This document shows, one piece after another, positions 43,958 through 52,655 of a DNA stretch of 64,000 nt; the stretch's first letter is position 1; the number at the start of each line of letters is the position of its first letter. Below the pieces are notes generated by a model, which was not told the DNA's origin, did no database searches, and was given only the letters and a program-made list of their open reading frames with translations. The DNA lies in NCBI GenBank assembly GCA_963721345.1, contig CAVRIT010000001.1, positions 558,001 to 622,000 on the forward strand. The letters run 5' to 3'. A program made the position numbers and the translations under genes. The stretch is from JACDAN01 sp963721345. Its GTDB lineage: Bacteria > Actinomycetota > Thermoleophilia > Gaiellales > Gaiellaceae.

Positions 43958-44909
43958 TCACGGAGAGAGCAGGGCTCGCGCGAAGTCCCGGGGATCGAAC
44001 GGCCTGAGGTCGTCGATCCCCTCGCCGACGCCCACGAGCTTGACCGGGAGACCGAGCTCGTGGGCGATCGCCAGGGCCACGCCTCCCTTCGCCGAGCCGT
44101 CGAGCTTGGTCAGCGCCACGCCTGACACGTCGACCGAGTCCTTGAAGAGCCGGGCCTGCTGGAGCCCGTTCTGGCCCGTCGTGGCGTCCACCACGAGCAG
44201 CGTCTCGTGCGGCGCGCCGGGCAGGCGACGCTCGATCACCCGGCGAACCTTCGCCAGCTCCTCCATCAGGTTCGTCTGCGTGTGGAGCCGGCCGGCGGTG
44301 TCGACGATGACGACGTCGCGACCACGGGCCGTCGCGGCCTCGATCGCGTCGTAGGCGACCGCCGCCGGGTCTCCTCCCCGCTCCGAGCCGACGAAGTCGG
44401 CGCCGGATCGCTGCGCCCAGATCTCGAGCTGCTCCTCGGCTGCGGCGCGGAAGGTGTCCGCGGCGGCGAGGATGACGGAGTGGCCGTGCTCGCCGAGCTT
44501 CTGCGCGAGCTTGCCGATCGTCGTCGTCTTCCCGGTGCCGTTCACGCCGACGACGAGGATCACGGTCGGGCGTTCTGGGAGGGCGAGCGTCGGCGGGTCA
44601 CCGAGCAGCTCTGCGGCTTCCTGGGCGAGGGCTTCGCCGAGCTCTCCGACGTCGTCGCGCGCCTCGAGACGCCGGACGAGCTCGGCCGTGGTCGGCACGC
44701 CGACGTCGGCCGCGATCAACGCCTCCTCGAGGCGCTCCCAGGCTTCGTCGTCGGCGGGGTCGAACGCGGCCGCCGCGAGCTGGTCGGTCATCGCGCGGCG
44801 CGTCTTGCCGAGCGAGTCGCGCAGCCGCGAGAAGAACCCCTCCTCCTGCTCGGCGTCTCCGTCGGCGGCGTCTCGCGTCGCCGAGAAACTCGCCCCAGCT
44901 CCTGGCCAT
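43958..44909 (-). CDS. ftsY: Signal recognition particle receptor FtsY, frameshifted near the start
   Basis: Core 43958-44791 is complete: EEALIAADVGVPTTAELV, G1 VVGVNGTGKTTTIGKLA, ILAAADTFRAAAEEQL, DTAGRLHTQTNLMEEL, TKLDGSAKGG. Its first in-frame ATG (44791) would drop the N-domain helix FFSRLRDSLGKTRR, which is encoded just upstream in frame without a start. ATG 44909 in another frame gives MARSWGEFLGDA; removing one base near 44873 joins it to DAADGDAEQEEGFFSRLRDSL. So the gene is probably 43958-44909 with a +1 error. It is the partner of Ffh at 39229-40554. Confidence 0.9.
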
Positions 44910-44988
44910 CGCGGGAGGCTAGCGGCCGTTCGGTCCGGCCGTTTCCGGCGCCCCGCACCGCGCGCGACTCCTGACCGCTACGGCGGGT

Positions 44989-45150
44989 CCAGGTGCCAGG
45001 CACGCGGACCTGGCTCGCGGCGCGAGGTCTCCCGACCCGATCGCTCGATCCGGCGTGGTCGGCCCGCCGCTTCCGACTCCGCTCGAACGGGCCGTATGAC
45101 TGCCGGCGCTCCTGGCACCTTGGGCCGTGGCCCGGTGCCAGGCAGCCGGA
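44989..45150. repeat. GGTGCCAGGCAC repeats and hairpins between smc and ftsY
   Basis: The 263-base gap 44910-45172 has no gene. It has two copies of the GGTGCCAGGCA word (44992-45003 and 45134-45144), the second as an inverted pair, CTGGCACC (45112-45119) with GGTGCCAG (45134-45141), enclosing GGGCC-GT-GGCCC. A further pair CCAGGT/ACCTGG (44989-45013) flanks copy one. CGGCTCGAAGGG (45153-45164) matches copy 1 at 11617. The large hairpin lies 32 bases after the smc stop and may terminate smc. Confidence 0.55.
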
Positions 45151-45172
45151 CACGGCTCGAAGGGGCGGTGCG

Positions 45173-47666
45173 CTAGGCGGCGTCGGCCGCTGCGGCCTCG
45201 CGCGGCAGACGCCGCGAGACGACTTGCGAGACGCCGTCGGCGCCCATCGTGACGCCGTAGAGAATGTCCGCCGCCTCCATCGTCTTCTTCTGGTGCGTCA
45301 CGACGATGAACTGGGCGTGCGCGGCATAGCGTCGCAGGAGCTCGACGAAGCGACCGATGTTGGCGTCGTCGAGCGCGGCCTCGACCTCGTCGAGGAGATA
45401 GAACGGACACGGCCGAGCGAGGAAGAGCGCGAACAGGAAGGAGAGCGCACCGAGCGCCTTCTCGCCGCCGGAGAGCAGCGAGAGTCGCGTCACGCGCTTG
45501 CCGGCCGGCTGGAGCTCGACCTCGATGCCGGGCGGTGCGTTCTCGTCGTCGCCCTCGCGCTCGCCGGTCAGCCGTAGCTGCCCGCGGCCACCGGGGAACA
45601 GCGTCTGCGCCACTTCTTCGAAGTGCTGGCCGACGGCGTCGAACGTCTCGGTGAAGCGCCGGTCGACGGTCTCGTCGAGCTCGTCCCGGAGCTTCGCGAG
45701 CTCGGCCAGGCTCTGCTCCAGATCCTCCCGCTGCGCGGAGAGGTCGCCGAGATGCTCCTTCTCCTGCGCGTACTCCTCGGCGGCCAGCGGGTTGACGCGC
45801 CCGAGCTCCTCGCGGCGGCGCCGCAGTCGATCCGCCCGCTCGAGGAACGCTTCGCGGTCATCGCCTTCCGCGGGCTCTGCGTCGGCCCCCTCCAGCCGGC
45901 GCTGCGCCTCGCCCCGCTCGGCCTGCAGTGTCGCGAGCTCCACGTCCACGGCGCCCGCTCGTGACGTGGCTTCCGCCGCTTCCCGGCGCACCTCCGCCTC
46001 GGCTGCACCGAGCTTGCGCAGCTCTTCCGCGAGCTCACCGGTCCGCGAGCTCCCCGCATCGGCCCTCGCACGCAGAGCGGGCTCGGACCGATCGGCCGCC
46101 GCCGTCGCAGCGGCGAGGGTCAGCTCGAGCCTTTCAGCCAGCGCGATCAGCGGTCGGTAGCGCGTGTCGTCAACGACGGCGGCGGTCTGCGGCTCGGGAC
46201 GTTCGAGCTCGGCCAGCTCCGCCGCGAGATCGCGGCGCCGCGCCTCCAGCTCGAGCAGGACGGCCTCTGCCGCTTCACCGGCGAACCACAGCTCCCCGCG
46301 CTGCGGGTCGAATGCGACGCCCTCGCGTGTGACCGAGAGCTTCCGCGCCGAGAGGAGCTCGTGCTCCGGGACGATCTCGAAGTCCTCCAGCGGCCGGTCG
46401 CCGATCACGACGGTGACGCTGCCGAGTCCCCTGCGGCGCGCCTCTTGGACGAGCGCCAGCGCCTCGTGCTCGTCGCGCGCGATCACCGCGGCGCCCCGTC
46501 CGCGCAAGGCAGCGGCGACGGCTCGCTCATCCCCGGGAGGCACGTCCAGCCTGGAAAGGACGAGCGAGTGCCCGCCCTCGGCGAGCGCGCGAGCCGCTGG
46601 AGGGACGCCTTCCCGCTCCGCGAGCATCCGCTCGAGAGCCCCCAGCCGCTCCCGAGTCTCGTCGCGGCGGCTTTGGCGCTCGAGGTTGACGGGAAGTCGC
46701 GGCCTCGCGGCCGCATCCTTCAGCGACGCGAGGAGCCCGAACGCACTTTCGCGTCGAAGCCCGACTCGCTCCGCGGCGCTCCGCAGCCGGTACAGCGCCG
46801 CGGTCGCCTCCTCCCGGCGGCCCGCGGCGTCCGCCAGCTCCTCCTCGGCGCGATTCCGTTCCGCGAGGAGATCCTCCAGCTTCGAATCGCCGCGCCGCTT
46901 GGCGTGCTCCGCGGCGGCGCGCCGCTCGTCGGCCGACGAGATCAGCTCCTCGACCGCCGCAATGTCGATCGTCGCGATCGCCGCCTCGAGCGCAGCGATC
47001 TCGCCGCCGAGCTTCTCGGCGCGCTGCGCCGCGGTGGCCTGGAGCGCGAGCGGGCGCAGCCGCTTGCGCACCTCGGCCTCGACGTCCCGCGCGCGCGCCA
47101 CGTCTTGCGCGACCCGCGCGAGCTTCAGCTCGGCTCGATGCCGGCGACGCTTGAACTTCCCGAGCCCCGCGGCTTCCTCGACGAGCGCGCGGCGCTCCTC
47201 GGGCTTCGACGCGAGGATCTCCTCGACCTTGCCCTGGGAGATCACCGAGCCGGCGGCGCCCCCGAGCCCGACGTCGGCCAGAAGCTCGACGAGGTCTATC
47301 CGCCGGACCGCCGTGCCGTTGATCAGGTACTGGCCCTCACCCCCGCGATGGAGCCGCCGGACGATCGAGATCTCGGCGAACGGAAGATCCGGGACGCCGC
47401 CGTCCTCGTTGTCGAGGACGAGCTCGACCTGGCAGTGATCGACAGCCTTCCGGCCCTCCGGCGCCGGCGTAGAGCACGTCGTCGGGCTTCTCGGCGCGCA
47501 GCTCGCTCGGGCTCATGCTCCCCGACGCCCAGAGCAGTGCGTCGGCGACGTTCGACTTCCCGGAGCCGTTCGGCCCGACGACCACGGCGACGCCCGGCTC
47601 GAGGCGAACCTCGACCGGTTCGGGGAAGGACTTGAAGCCGCGGATGCGGATTGCGCGAAGGTGCAC
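45173..47666 (-). CDS. smc: Chromosome segregation protein SMC (short form), frameshifted
   Basis: ATG 47666 begins MHLRAIRIRGFKSFPEPVEV, with Walker A VVGPNGSGKSNVADALLWA near residue 35. Near 47455 an extra G in GGAGGGCC breaks the frame; the next frame continues RKAVDHCQVELVLDNEDGG, then VISQGKVEEILASKPEERR and long coiled coils, a hinge-like segment (RLDVPPGDERAVAAALRG) and C-terminal LSLLSGGEKALGALSFLFALF with YLLDEVEAALDD. Repaired length is about 830 residues, shorter than the usual 1150-1200, through short coils. It works in chromosome condensation. It sits 51 bases after the collagen-like gene. Confidence 0.9.
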
Positions 47667-47680
47667 GCCCGCGGAAGTCT

Positions 47681-47709
47681 GACGGGGGCCGCGGATGGCG
47701 GCCCCCGTC
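47681..47709 (-). terminator. GC-rich hairpin between the collagen-like gene and smc
   Basis: Perfect 12-base-pair stem: GACGGGGGCCGC (47681-47692) with GCGGCCCCCGTC (47698-47709), loop of 5. It starts 8 bases after the collagen-like stop and ends 15 bases before the smc ATG. There is no U-tract. It would insulate smc from the surface-protein genes. Confidence 0.6.
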
Positions 47710-47717
47710 GATAGTCG

Positions 47718-48662
47718 TTAGGGGGTGGTGTCGATGCAGATCGCGTAAATATCGAAGGCGGCGCTGACATAGGGGAAGTTGATGTGCGCCCTGGCCTGCC
47801 AGCCTTGCCGGCCCGAGACGTCCGTGACCGGCCTGTCCCATGAGATGCCCGCCGACCCTGAGGTCGTAGATGTGGCGTTGCCGCCGGACAGCTTGTCGCC
47901 CAGATCGCACAACACGGTCCCGATGAACTCCGGATTCACTGTGTTCGAATAGGTGGCGCTACGCAGGTACGTCCCAGTTGCTCCGGCCGGCCCCTGCGGG
48001 CCCTGCGCCCCTTGAGCGCCTGGGTTGCCCTGAGCGCCTGGGTTGCCCTGGGCGCCGGGGTTGCCCTGAGCGCCTGGGTTGCCCTGAGCGCCTGGATTTC
48101 CCTGAGCGCCTGGGTTGCCTTGAGCGCCTGGGTTGCCCTGCGCTCCCTTCTCCGCAACCAGCTTCCACGGAGCTTTGGGCGGATCAATGCATTCGCGGAT
48201 CTCCGACTCGGCGATCCACGATGAGCCCCCGTAGGACACGACGTCATTTGCCTCGTAGCGGGCCTCACAGTCGAGCGGACCTCGCCACCGGAAGCTCGTA
48301 CCGTTAACGCCGGCCGGGCCTCCTGGCCCCGCCGGGCCCGCCGCGCCGTTCGTGCCGGGCGCACCCGGTAGGCCCGGCTGGCCTGCTGTCCCTGCAGGTC
48401 CTTGGACGCCTGCGAGACCCTGAGCGCCTGCGAGACCCTGTTCCCCTCGCGGGCCCTGGGGCCCGTTCTGACCGCGGGGGCCGCGGGCTCCTCTCGGGCC
48501 ACGCTTGATGCCCGCTGCCTCGAGCGAGTGCACCGTCAAACCCTTTGCCGTCAGCCAGCCGCTCTGGGCGCCCCCGCCCGCGGCTTGACCGAGTGGCGTG
48601 GAGCCGAACACGGCGACAACGAGCGCAGTCGTACTCAACACGATGGGAAGTCTTTGCCTCAT
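47718..48662 (-). CDS. Secreted collagen-like protein with an embedded carbohydrate-binding-like domain
   Basis: 314 residues. Signal peptide (RLPIVLSTTALVVAVFGSTPL), linker, Gly-X-Y block about residues 54-118 (GPRGARGPRGQNGPQGP...), a compact domain 122-172 (RWRGPLDCEARYEANDVVSYGGSSWIA...PW), a second Gly-X-Y block made of seven GAQGNP repeats, then a C-terminal beta domain ending FDIYAICIDTTP. The middle domain has the W...Y..xDVVSY...W pattern of type-3 chitin-binding (CBM5/12-like) modules. Ribosome site AGGAG before ATG 48662. Probable surface fibre. Confidence 0.82.
   Translation of the reverse strand: MRQRLPIVLSTTALVVAVFGSTPLGQAAGGGAQSGWLTAKGLTVHSLEAAGIKRGPRGARGPRGQNGPQGPRGEQGLAGAQGLAGVQGPAGTAGQPGLPGAPGTNGAAGPAGPGGPAGVNGTSFRWRGPLDCEARYEANDVVSYGGSSWIAESEIRECIDPPKAPWKLVAEKGAQGNPGAQGNPGAQGNPGAQGNPGAQGNPGAQGNPGAQGNPGAQGAQGPQGPAGATGTYLRSATYSNTVNPEFIGTVLCDLGDKLSGGNATSTTSGSAGISWDRPVTDVSGRQGWQARAHINFPYVSAAFDIYAICIDTTP
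48016..48147. repeat. 18-base tandem repeat encoding GAQGNP
   Basis: About seven near-identical 18-base units (plus-strand GCCTGGGTTGCCCTGAGC) inside the collagen-like gene. The nucleotide identity is higher than the protein needs, pointing to recent slippage or recombination, so length probably varies between strains. Confidence 0.9.
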
Positions 48663-48720
48663 CAGATTCTCCTCTGCATGACCGCCGCAAGATGGAGAAA
48701 CCTGACGGGTTAAGGACTAA

Positions 48721-48749
48721 GTTATCATTTGCACAAATTATTGGCACAA
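48721..48749 (-). promoter_or_regulatory. Promoter of the collagen-like gene in an AT-rich gap
   Basis: The gap 48663-48806 is clearly AT-richer than its surroundings. Minus strand shows TTGTGC (48744-48749), 17 bases, GATAAC (48721-48726), then a leader of about 50 bases with AGAGGAG before ATG 48662. TTGTGC is repeated at 48731-48736, which could be an operator half. Confidence 0.5.
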
Positions 48750-48806
48750 GTTCCGTTCGGGGTGCCGGGGTTCAGCCCAAACGCATGCGGCAGCAGCCGG
48801 GCGGCG

Positions 48807-49220
48807 CTAGCAAGCGAGCACCGTCGTCGATCCAGGCGGGAGGATGGGGTTGGCAGCAGGTCCTCCGTTGACCATGTCGCCCACCCGAGCCACTGGCTTT
48901 CCTCCGCTCGCGCAGCCGAGACTGAGAATCGAGCCCTGAACGGAGACCGCGCCGCCGCCTTGGATCGAAAGCGAGCCGGACGACTTCACCAGGAGACCTG
49001 CGGGGTCGAGCTCGACCGACGAGCTCGGACCTTTCATCACGATCCCACTGTCCTGGACGGTGAGCGAAAAGTCACCGTTCGGACTGGTGAGAACATTGCT
49101 CGGCGCCCGCGTGATCAGAGCACCTTGCTCGCGCGTGTCGTCGTCCACGAGACGCCAGGCCACCAACGAGGCCCCGGCTGCGAGTACGACGATCCCAGCC
49201 ACGACAAGCAATTTCTTCAT
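48807..49220 (-). CDS. Signal-anchored small protein with PAAR-like C-terminus (copy 1)
   Basis: 137 residues from ATG 49220 with ribosome site GGAGGT. N-terminal membrane anchor/signal KKLLVVAGIVVLAAGASLVAW, then the shared module LTSPNGDFSLTVQDSGIVMKGP (44-65), beta-repeat text VKSSGSLSIQGGGAVSVQG (78-96), a Cys (LGC, 103), then ARVGDMVNGG (111-120) and an end at GSTTVLAC. The ARVGD...GS.TV pattern resembles PAAR proteins that tip contractile-injection spikes, and the preceding repeats resemble the gp5/VgrG beta-helix. Paralogue of the next gene. Function is inference. Confidence 0.7.
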   Translation of the reverse strand: MKKLLVVAGIVVLAAGASLVAWRLVDDDTREQGALITRAPSNVLTSPNGDFSLTVQDSGIVMKGPSSSVELDPAGLLVKSSGSLSIQGGGAVSVQGSILSLGCASGGKPVARVGDMVNGGPAANPILPPGSTTVLAC

Positions 49221-49233
49221 GGGAGTACCTCCA

Positions 49234-49704
49234 TCAGCAGGCGAGTACCGTCTTGGAGCCTTGGATGATCGGGCCGCGGCGAGGGATTGGCCCTCCGGGA
49301 GTGAGGACGAAACCCGAGTCGACCAGGTCGCCGACTCGGGCGATCGGCGTTCCGCCGGAGCCACAGAGCTTCACCTGCGCTCCGCCGAGGGTCACGATGC
49401 CCGCGCCCTGGACGGTTAGCTTGGCCGACGATTTCAGCGTCACTCCGCCCGGCGTGATCCGAATCGACCCACCTGGGCCCTTCCAGGTGATCCCGGAGTC
49501 CGTGACCGCTACGTCGAACTCACCGCTCGGACTCGTCAGCCGCGGACCCGGCTCCGGCTGGGTTTCGAGGGTCTGAAACGTCTCGGGAACGGAGACCGTG
49601 AACGCGGCGTTGCGGCGAGAGTTGTCAGCCAGCGTCCACGCGGCAAACGACCCGCCAAGGGCGAGGAGCGTGGTGGCAGCTGCCACGACGATTGCTCTCA
49701 CCAT
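49234..49704 (-). CDS. Signal-anchored small protein with PAAR-like C-terminus (copy 2)
   Basis: 156 residues, ATG 49704. Membrane anchor RAIVVAAATTLLALGGSFAAW, a linker of about 30 residues, shared module RLTSPSGEFDVAVTDSGITW (55-74) with KGPGGSIRITPGGVTLKSS, beta repeats KLTVQGAGIVTLGGAQVKLC, then IARVGDLVDSG (121-131) and the ending GSKTVLAC, as in copy 1. It has 13 bases to copy 1. Its 20-base leader is identical to that of the third relative at 50412, showing recent duplication. Confidence 0.7.
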   Translation of the reverse strand: MVRAIVVAAATTLLALGGSFAAWTLADNSRRNAAFTVSVPETFQTLETQPEPGPRLTSPSGEFDVAVTDSGITWKGPGGSIRITPGGVTLKSSAKLTVQGAGIVTLGGAQVKLCGSGGTPIARVGDLVDSGFVLTPGGPIPRRGPIIQGSKTVLAC

Positions 49705-49840
49705 TCGAGCACCTCGCGCACAAGACGCCTCAGCGCGCCGTTTTCTTCCCGCCGGTACCTCCGGGACACCTCGACGATGCGCCTTACGAGGACGAGAAGA
49801 AACGTCGGGAAAACCCCTACAGAATGAGCTGCGGATCAGC

Positions 49841-50412
49841 TCAGTTCTGCTGGATGGTCGCGCCCTTGAGGCGGAGCTGGCCGGCGGATTCGACGGTCAA
49901 GACTCCACCCGACTTGACGGTGCCCGGCCCCGTGGTCTGGAGCGTGAAGCTCTGGCCGGCGTTGACTGCGAAGCCGCTGCCGACCACCACGTCGACGCCG
50001 GTGCTCTGGAGCTTGATCGTGCCCGGCGGTCCCTGCAGGGTGATGCCGTTGTCGGCCACGACCAGCGAATAGCTGCCGTTCGGGCTACGGAAGGTGCCGT
50101 TGAAGACCCCGGCCGCCCTTGTAGCCCCTTGGCCGCCATTAGCGCCCACGCCCCTTCCTTCGAGTTCGGCGCCTCGCCGGCGGTCTCCGCTTCGGCGACG
50201 TACGACGAGCTCTCATAGGACACCACCTGACCGGCCGAGTACTTCGCCTCTTTCGACCACTCGCCGCGCCAGGAGAGTGCAATCGGCTCCTCGATCGGCC
50301 CGAGCGCCCCTACCCGACGATCTCCGTTGTCGTCGGCGAGCTTCAGCACGCCGATCGACCCCACCGCGATCAGCGCGACGACGCCCAAGCCGATCAGAAG
50401 CTTGTTCACCAT
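49841..50412 (-). CDS. Signal-anchored protein with carbohydrate-binding-like and beta-helix parts, frameshifted
   Basis: ATG 50412 starts VNKLLIGLGVVALIAVGSIGV (anchor), then a domain like that in the collagen-like protein: LSWRGEWSKEAKYSAGQVVS, YVAEAETAGEAPNSKEGAWAL. At about 50126 a G is lost from a G run; the other frame goes on FNGTFRSPNGSYSLVVADNG, ITLQGPPGTIKLQSTGVDVV and Gly-rich strands to 49841 (ATIQQN). Thus it carries the same SPNG module as the two PAAR-like proteins but lacks the tip. Repaired length is about 190 residues. Confidence 0.68.
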
Positions 50413-50463
50413 TCGAGCACCTCGCCTACTAGACGGGACACGCGGGGATTTCTTCCCGCCGAC

Positions 50464-51916
50464 TTAAGTCGGGCAGGTGCTGGCGAAGAAGGTGTACGCC
50501 TCGTCATAGACGCCCGCGCACGTGATGCTCCCCGTCATTGCGGTGCCCTCGATCTGGGAGGCGGCGACGCGGAACGTGTAGTTGTCAACTCCGTTGTCAT
50601 CTCCGTGAATCGGGTCCGTGAAGCCCTCGATTCGGGAGTTCTGCACCTCCACGGCGCGTGAGTCGGTGCCACCGGCCGTTACCCCGATCCCGTAGGTGGT
50701 GGCCCCGGTCGGCGGATTCTGCGCCACGAGTGAGCTTGCCCTGATCCTGACCGGGTTGAGCGTCGTTCCCACGCTGTCGAGCCAGAGGCCATAGCTCTCT
50801 CCGAAGATGGCCGTCACATCGGAGGAGCGCAGGTCCAAGGAACCGGGGGCAAAGATGTAGATGCCGTAGTTCGCGTTTGGGGCGTCAGCACTCTGCGCCG
50901 AGATGTTCGAGCCCCCGTCGATCTTGATGAAGCCGTTCAGCGCGTAGAGACCGAAGTTGTTGCCGTTGCCGACGGCATCGAGCCGAACGTCGTAGAGGTC
51001 CACGTTCGACGATCCCATGACCTGGACGGCGTAACTGGATGCCGTTCCGGGAGAGGAAACCGAAACATCCGCATCGTCGACGCGCACGTCGGCGTCCTCG
51101 TCCAACAAGAGCCCCTTGTTCGTGCTCGTCGCGAAAGACGCCCCGACATCGACATCTTCGATCAGCCCGACGCCCTTGAAACGGATCGCAGCCGTATGGA
51201 GGGTCGAGCCGCCGGACGCGCTGCTCTGGACCGTGAGGTCCCGGATGTTGCTGAAACCTTCGACGACGATCGTCCCGACCGAGCCAGGGCTGCTACCGCC
51301 CGACCCGATGATCGTGGTGCGCTCCCTCCCGGAGCCCTCCAGGTCCACGTAACTCGGCAGGTTCAGCGAGGTCGAACCGATGTGATACCTACCCGGCTCG
51401 AGCTTGACGAGCATCGGGGCGTTCGCTGTGGGAACGGTCGCTGGGGCGGTAGGGATGTCGGCGATCGCGGCCAGAAGCGCCGTCCCGTTCGGCACTGAGT
51501 TGAAGTTGTTGACCGGGCTGACGACGATCGTGCGGACGTAGCTCGGATCGCCCTTCGGGCCCTGCGGTCCTTGCGTGCCTGGCGTGCCCGCCGCACCCGG
51601 CGTTCCCGCCGGCCCTTGCGGACCTTGCGCTCCCGCCGTGCCCGCCGGACCTGCCGGGCCAACCGGCCCTGCCGCGCCGGTGGCTCCCGGAGCGCCCGCA
51701 GCGTCCGCGCGGCCCTGTGAACCCACGTGGGCCCCGCGCTCCGCGCGGGCCGCGAGGCCCACGAGCAACGGTTCCGCTGAACGGGACCTTCCCGAGCGGC
51801 GAGACCGACTCGAGCTCACGGAACGCGACTGAAGCAGCCTCCCCGGCCGAGGCGGCGCCGAGCAGCGCCACGACGACCGCCGCCGCGGACAGACCGATCG
51901 AAAGCTTCCCCCTCAT
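50464..51916 (-). CDS. Secreted collagen-like/beta-helix protein, frameshifted
   Basis: ATG 51916: signal peptide MRGKLSIGLSAAAVVVALLG, then GPRGPRGARGPRGFTGPRG. Near 51708 one extra base; the other frame carries on the Gly-X-Y repeat (AAGAPGATGAAGPVGPAGP...) to GPKGDPSYVR. The rest, about 350 residues, is a right-handed beta-helix of the pectate-lyase kind: LAAIADIPTA...YHIGSTSLNLPSYVDLEGSG, ERTTIIGSGG, then rungs with HTAAIRFKGVGLIEDVDV and NFGLYALNGFIKIDGGSNIS. It ends TCPT with paired cysteines. It may be a fibre with an enzymatic or binding head; no catalytic residues could be assigned. Confidence 0.75.
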
Positions 51917-51961
51917 CAACCCCGCGCTGACCGTAGCGCGATCGGGGAAAAGTCTCAATGG

Positions 51962-52624
51962 CTACTTGGTCCGGATCTTCTCCAGCGCCTGCTTCGCGGC
52001 TTCCTGCTCCGCGGCCTTCTTGGACGGGCCGACGCCGACGCCGGCCTGGTCGCCGTCGATCATGGCTGCGGATGTGAACTTCCGGTCGTGCGGCGGCCCT
52101 TCGACGTCCACCACCGAGTACGAAACCTGGCGGCCCATCGCCGCGAGCTGTTCCTGCAGCTCGGTCTTGAAGTCGACGTGCGTGGTCGCTGCGTACTCGA
52201 TCCGTCCCGAGAACGCCTCGACGACCGGCTTCTCGACCTCCTCGAAGCCGTGTTCCAAGAAGAGGGCGGCAAGCGCGGCTTCCAGCAGCGCCGCGAGGAC
52301 GTTCCGGTTCCGCGCGAGCCGGTCGAGCTCTTCGGGAGGGACGATCCCCGAGCCCTTCTCGATCAGCCTCGGGCCGAGGTTCAGTTCGCGGGCGACGACG
52401 GCGCAGCTCGCCCGGGACACGACGTGCGACCGGATCTTCGCCAGCCGGCCCTCGGAGAGATCCGGGTAGCGGTCGTAGAGCGCGCGGGCGACGGCGAGCT
52501 CGAGCACGCTGTCGCCGAGGAACTCGAGCCGCTCGTACGACTCAGAGCGGTCGGGGGCCCAGGACGGGTGGGTGAACGCGTTGTCGAGCCGCTCGCCGGG
52601 GAGCCGCTCGATCAGAGCCGCCAG
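51962..52624 (-). CDS. rnc: Ribonuclease III
   Basis: Processes rRNA and other double-stranded RNA. Signature ERLEFLGDSVLELAVARALY is present, with the second acidic site in NVLAALLEAALAALFLEHG, and a C-terminal dsRNA-binding domain (DFKTELQEQLAAMG..., GVGVGPSKKAAEQEAAKQAL). N-terminal text LAALIERLPGERLDNAFTHPSW precedes it. The first standard codon (GTG 52507) lies inside the signature and cannot be the start. CTG 52624 gives about 220 residues and is the best choice. It follows acpP. Confidence 0.9.
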   Translation of the reverse strand: MAALIERLPGERLDNAFTHPSWAPDRSESYERLEFLGDSVLELAVARALYDRYPDLSEGRLAKIRSHVVSRASCAVVARELNLGPRLIEKGSGIVPPEELDRLARNRNVLAALLEAALAALFLEHGFEEVEKPVVEAFSGRIEYAATTHVDFKTELQEQLAAMGRQVSYSVVDVEGPPHDRKFTSAAMIDGDQAGVGVGPSKKAAEQEAAKQALEKIRTK

Positions 52625-52655
52625 TCGCGCGGGGTCGCCCGCCTGTGCGCCGCCG

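Noticed and set aside
48016..48147. Possible CRISPR-like array
   Set aside because: The units are contiguous 18-mers without spacers and encode in-frame Gly-X-Y repeats.
48807..50412. A prophage tail or type VI/eCIS injection locus
   Set aside because: Only spike-like small proteins are present; no sheath, tube, baseplate, VgrG or ATPase genes lie nearby, and the proteins have signal anchors.
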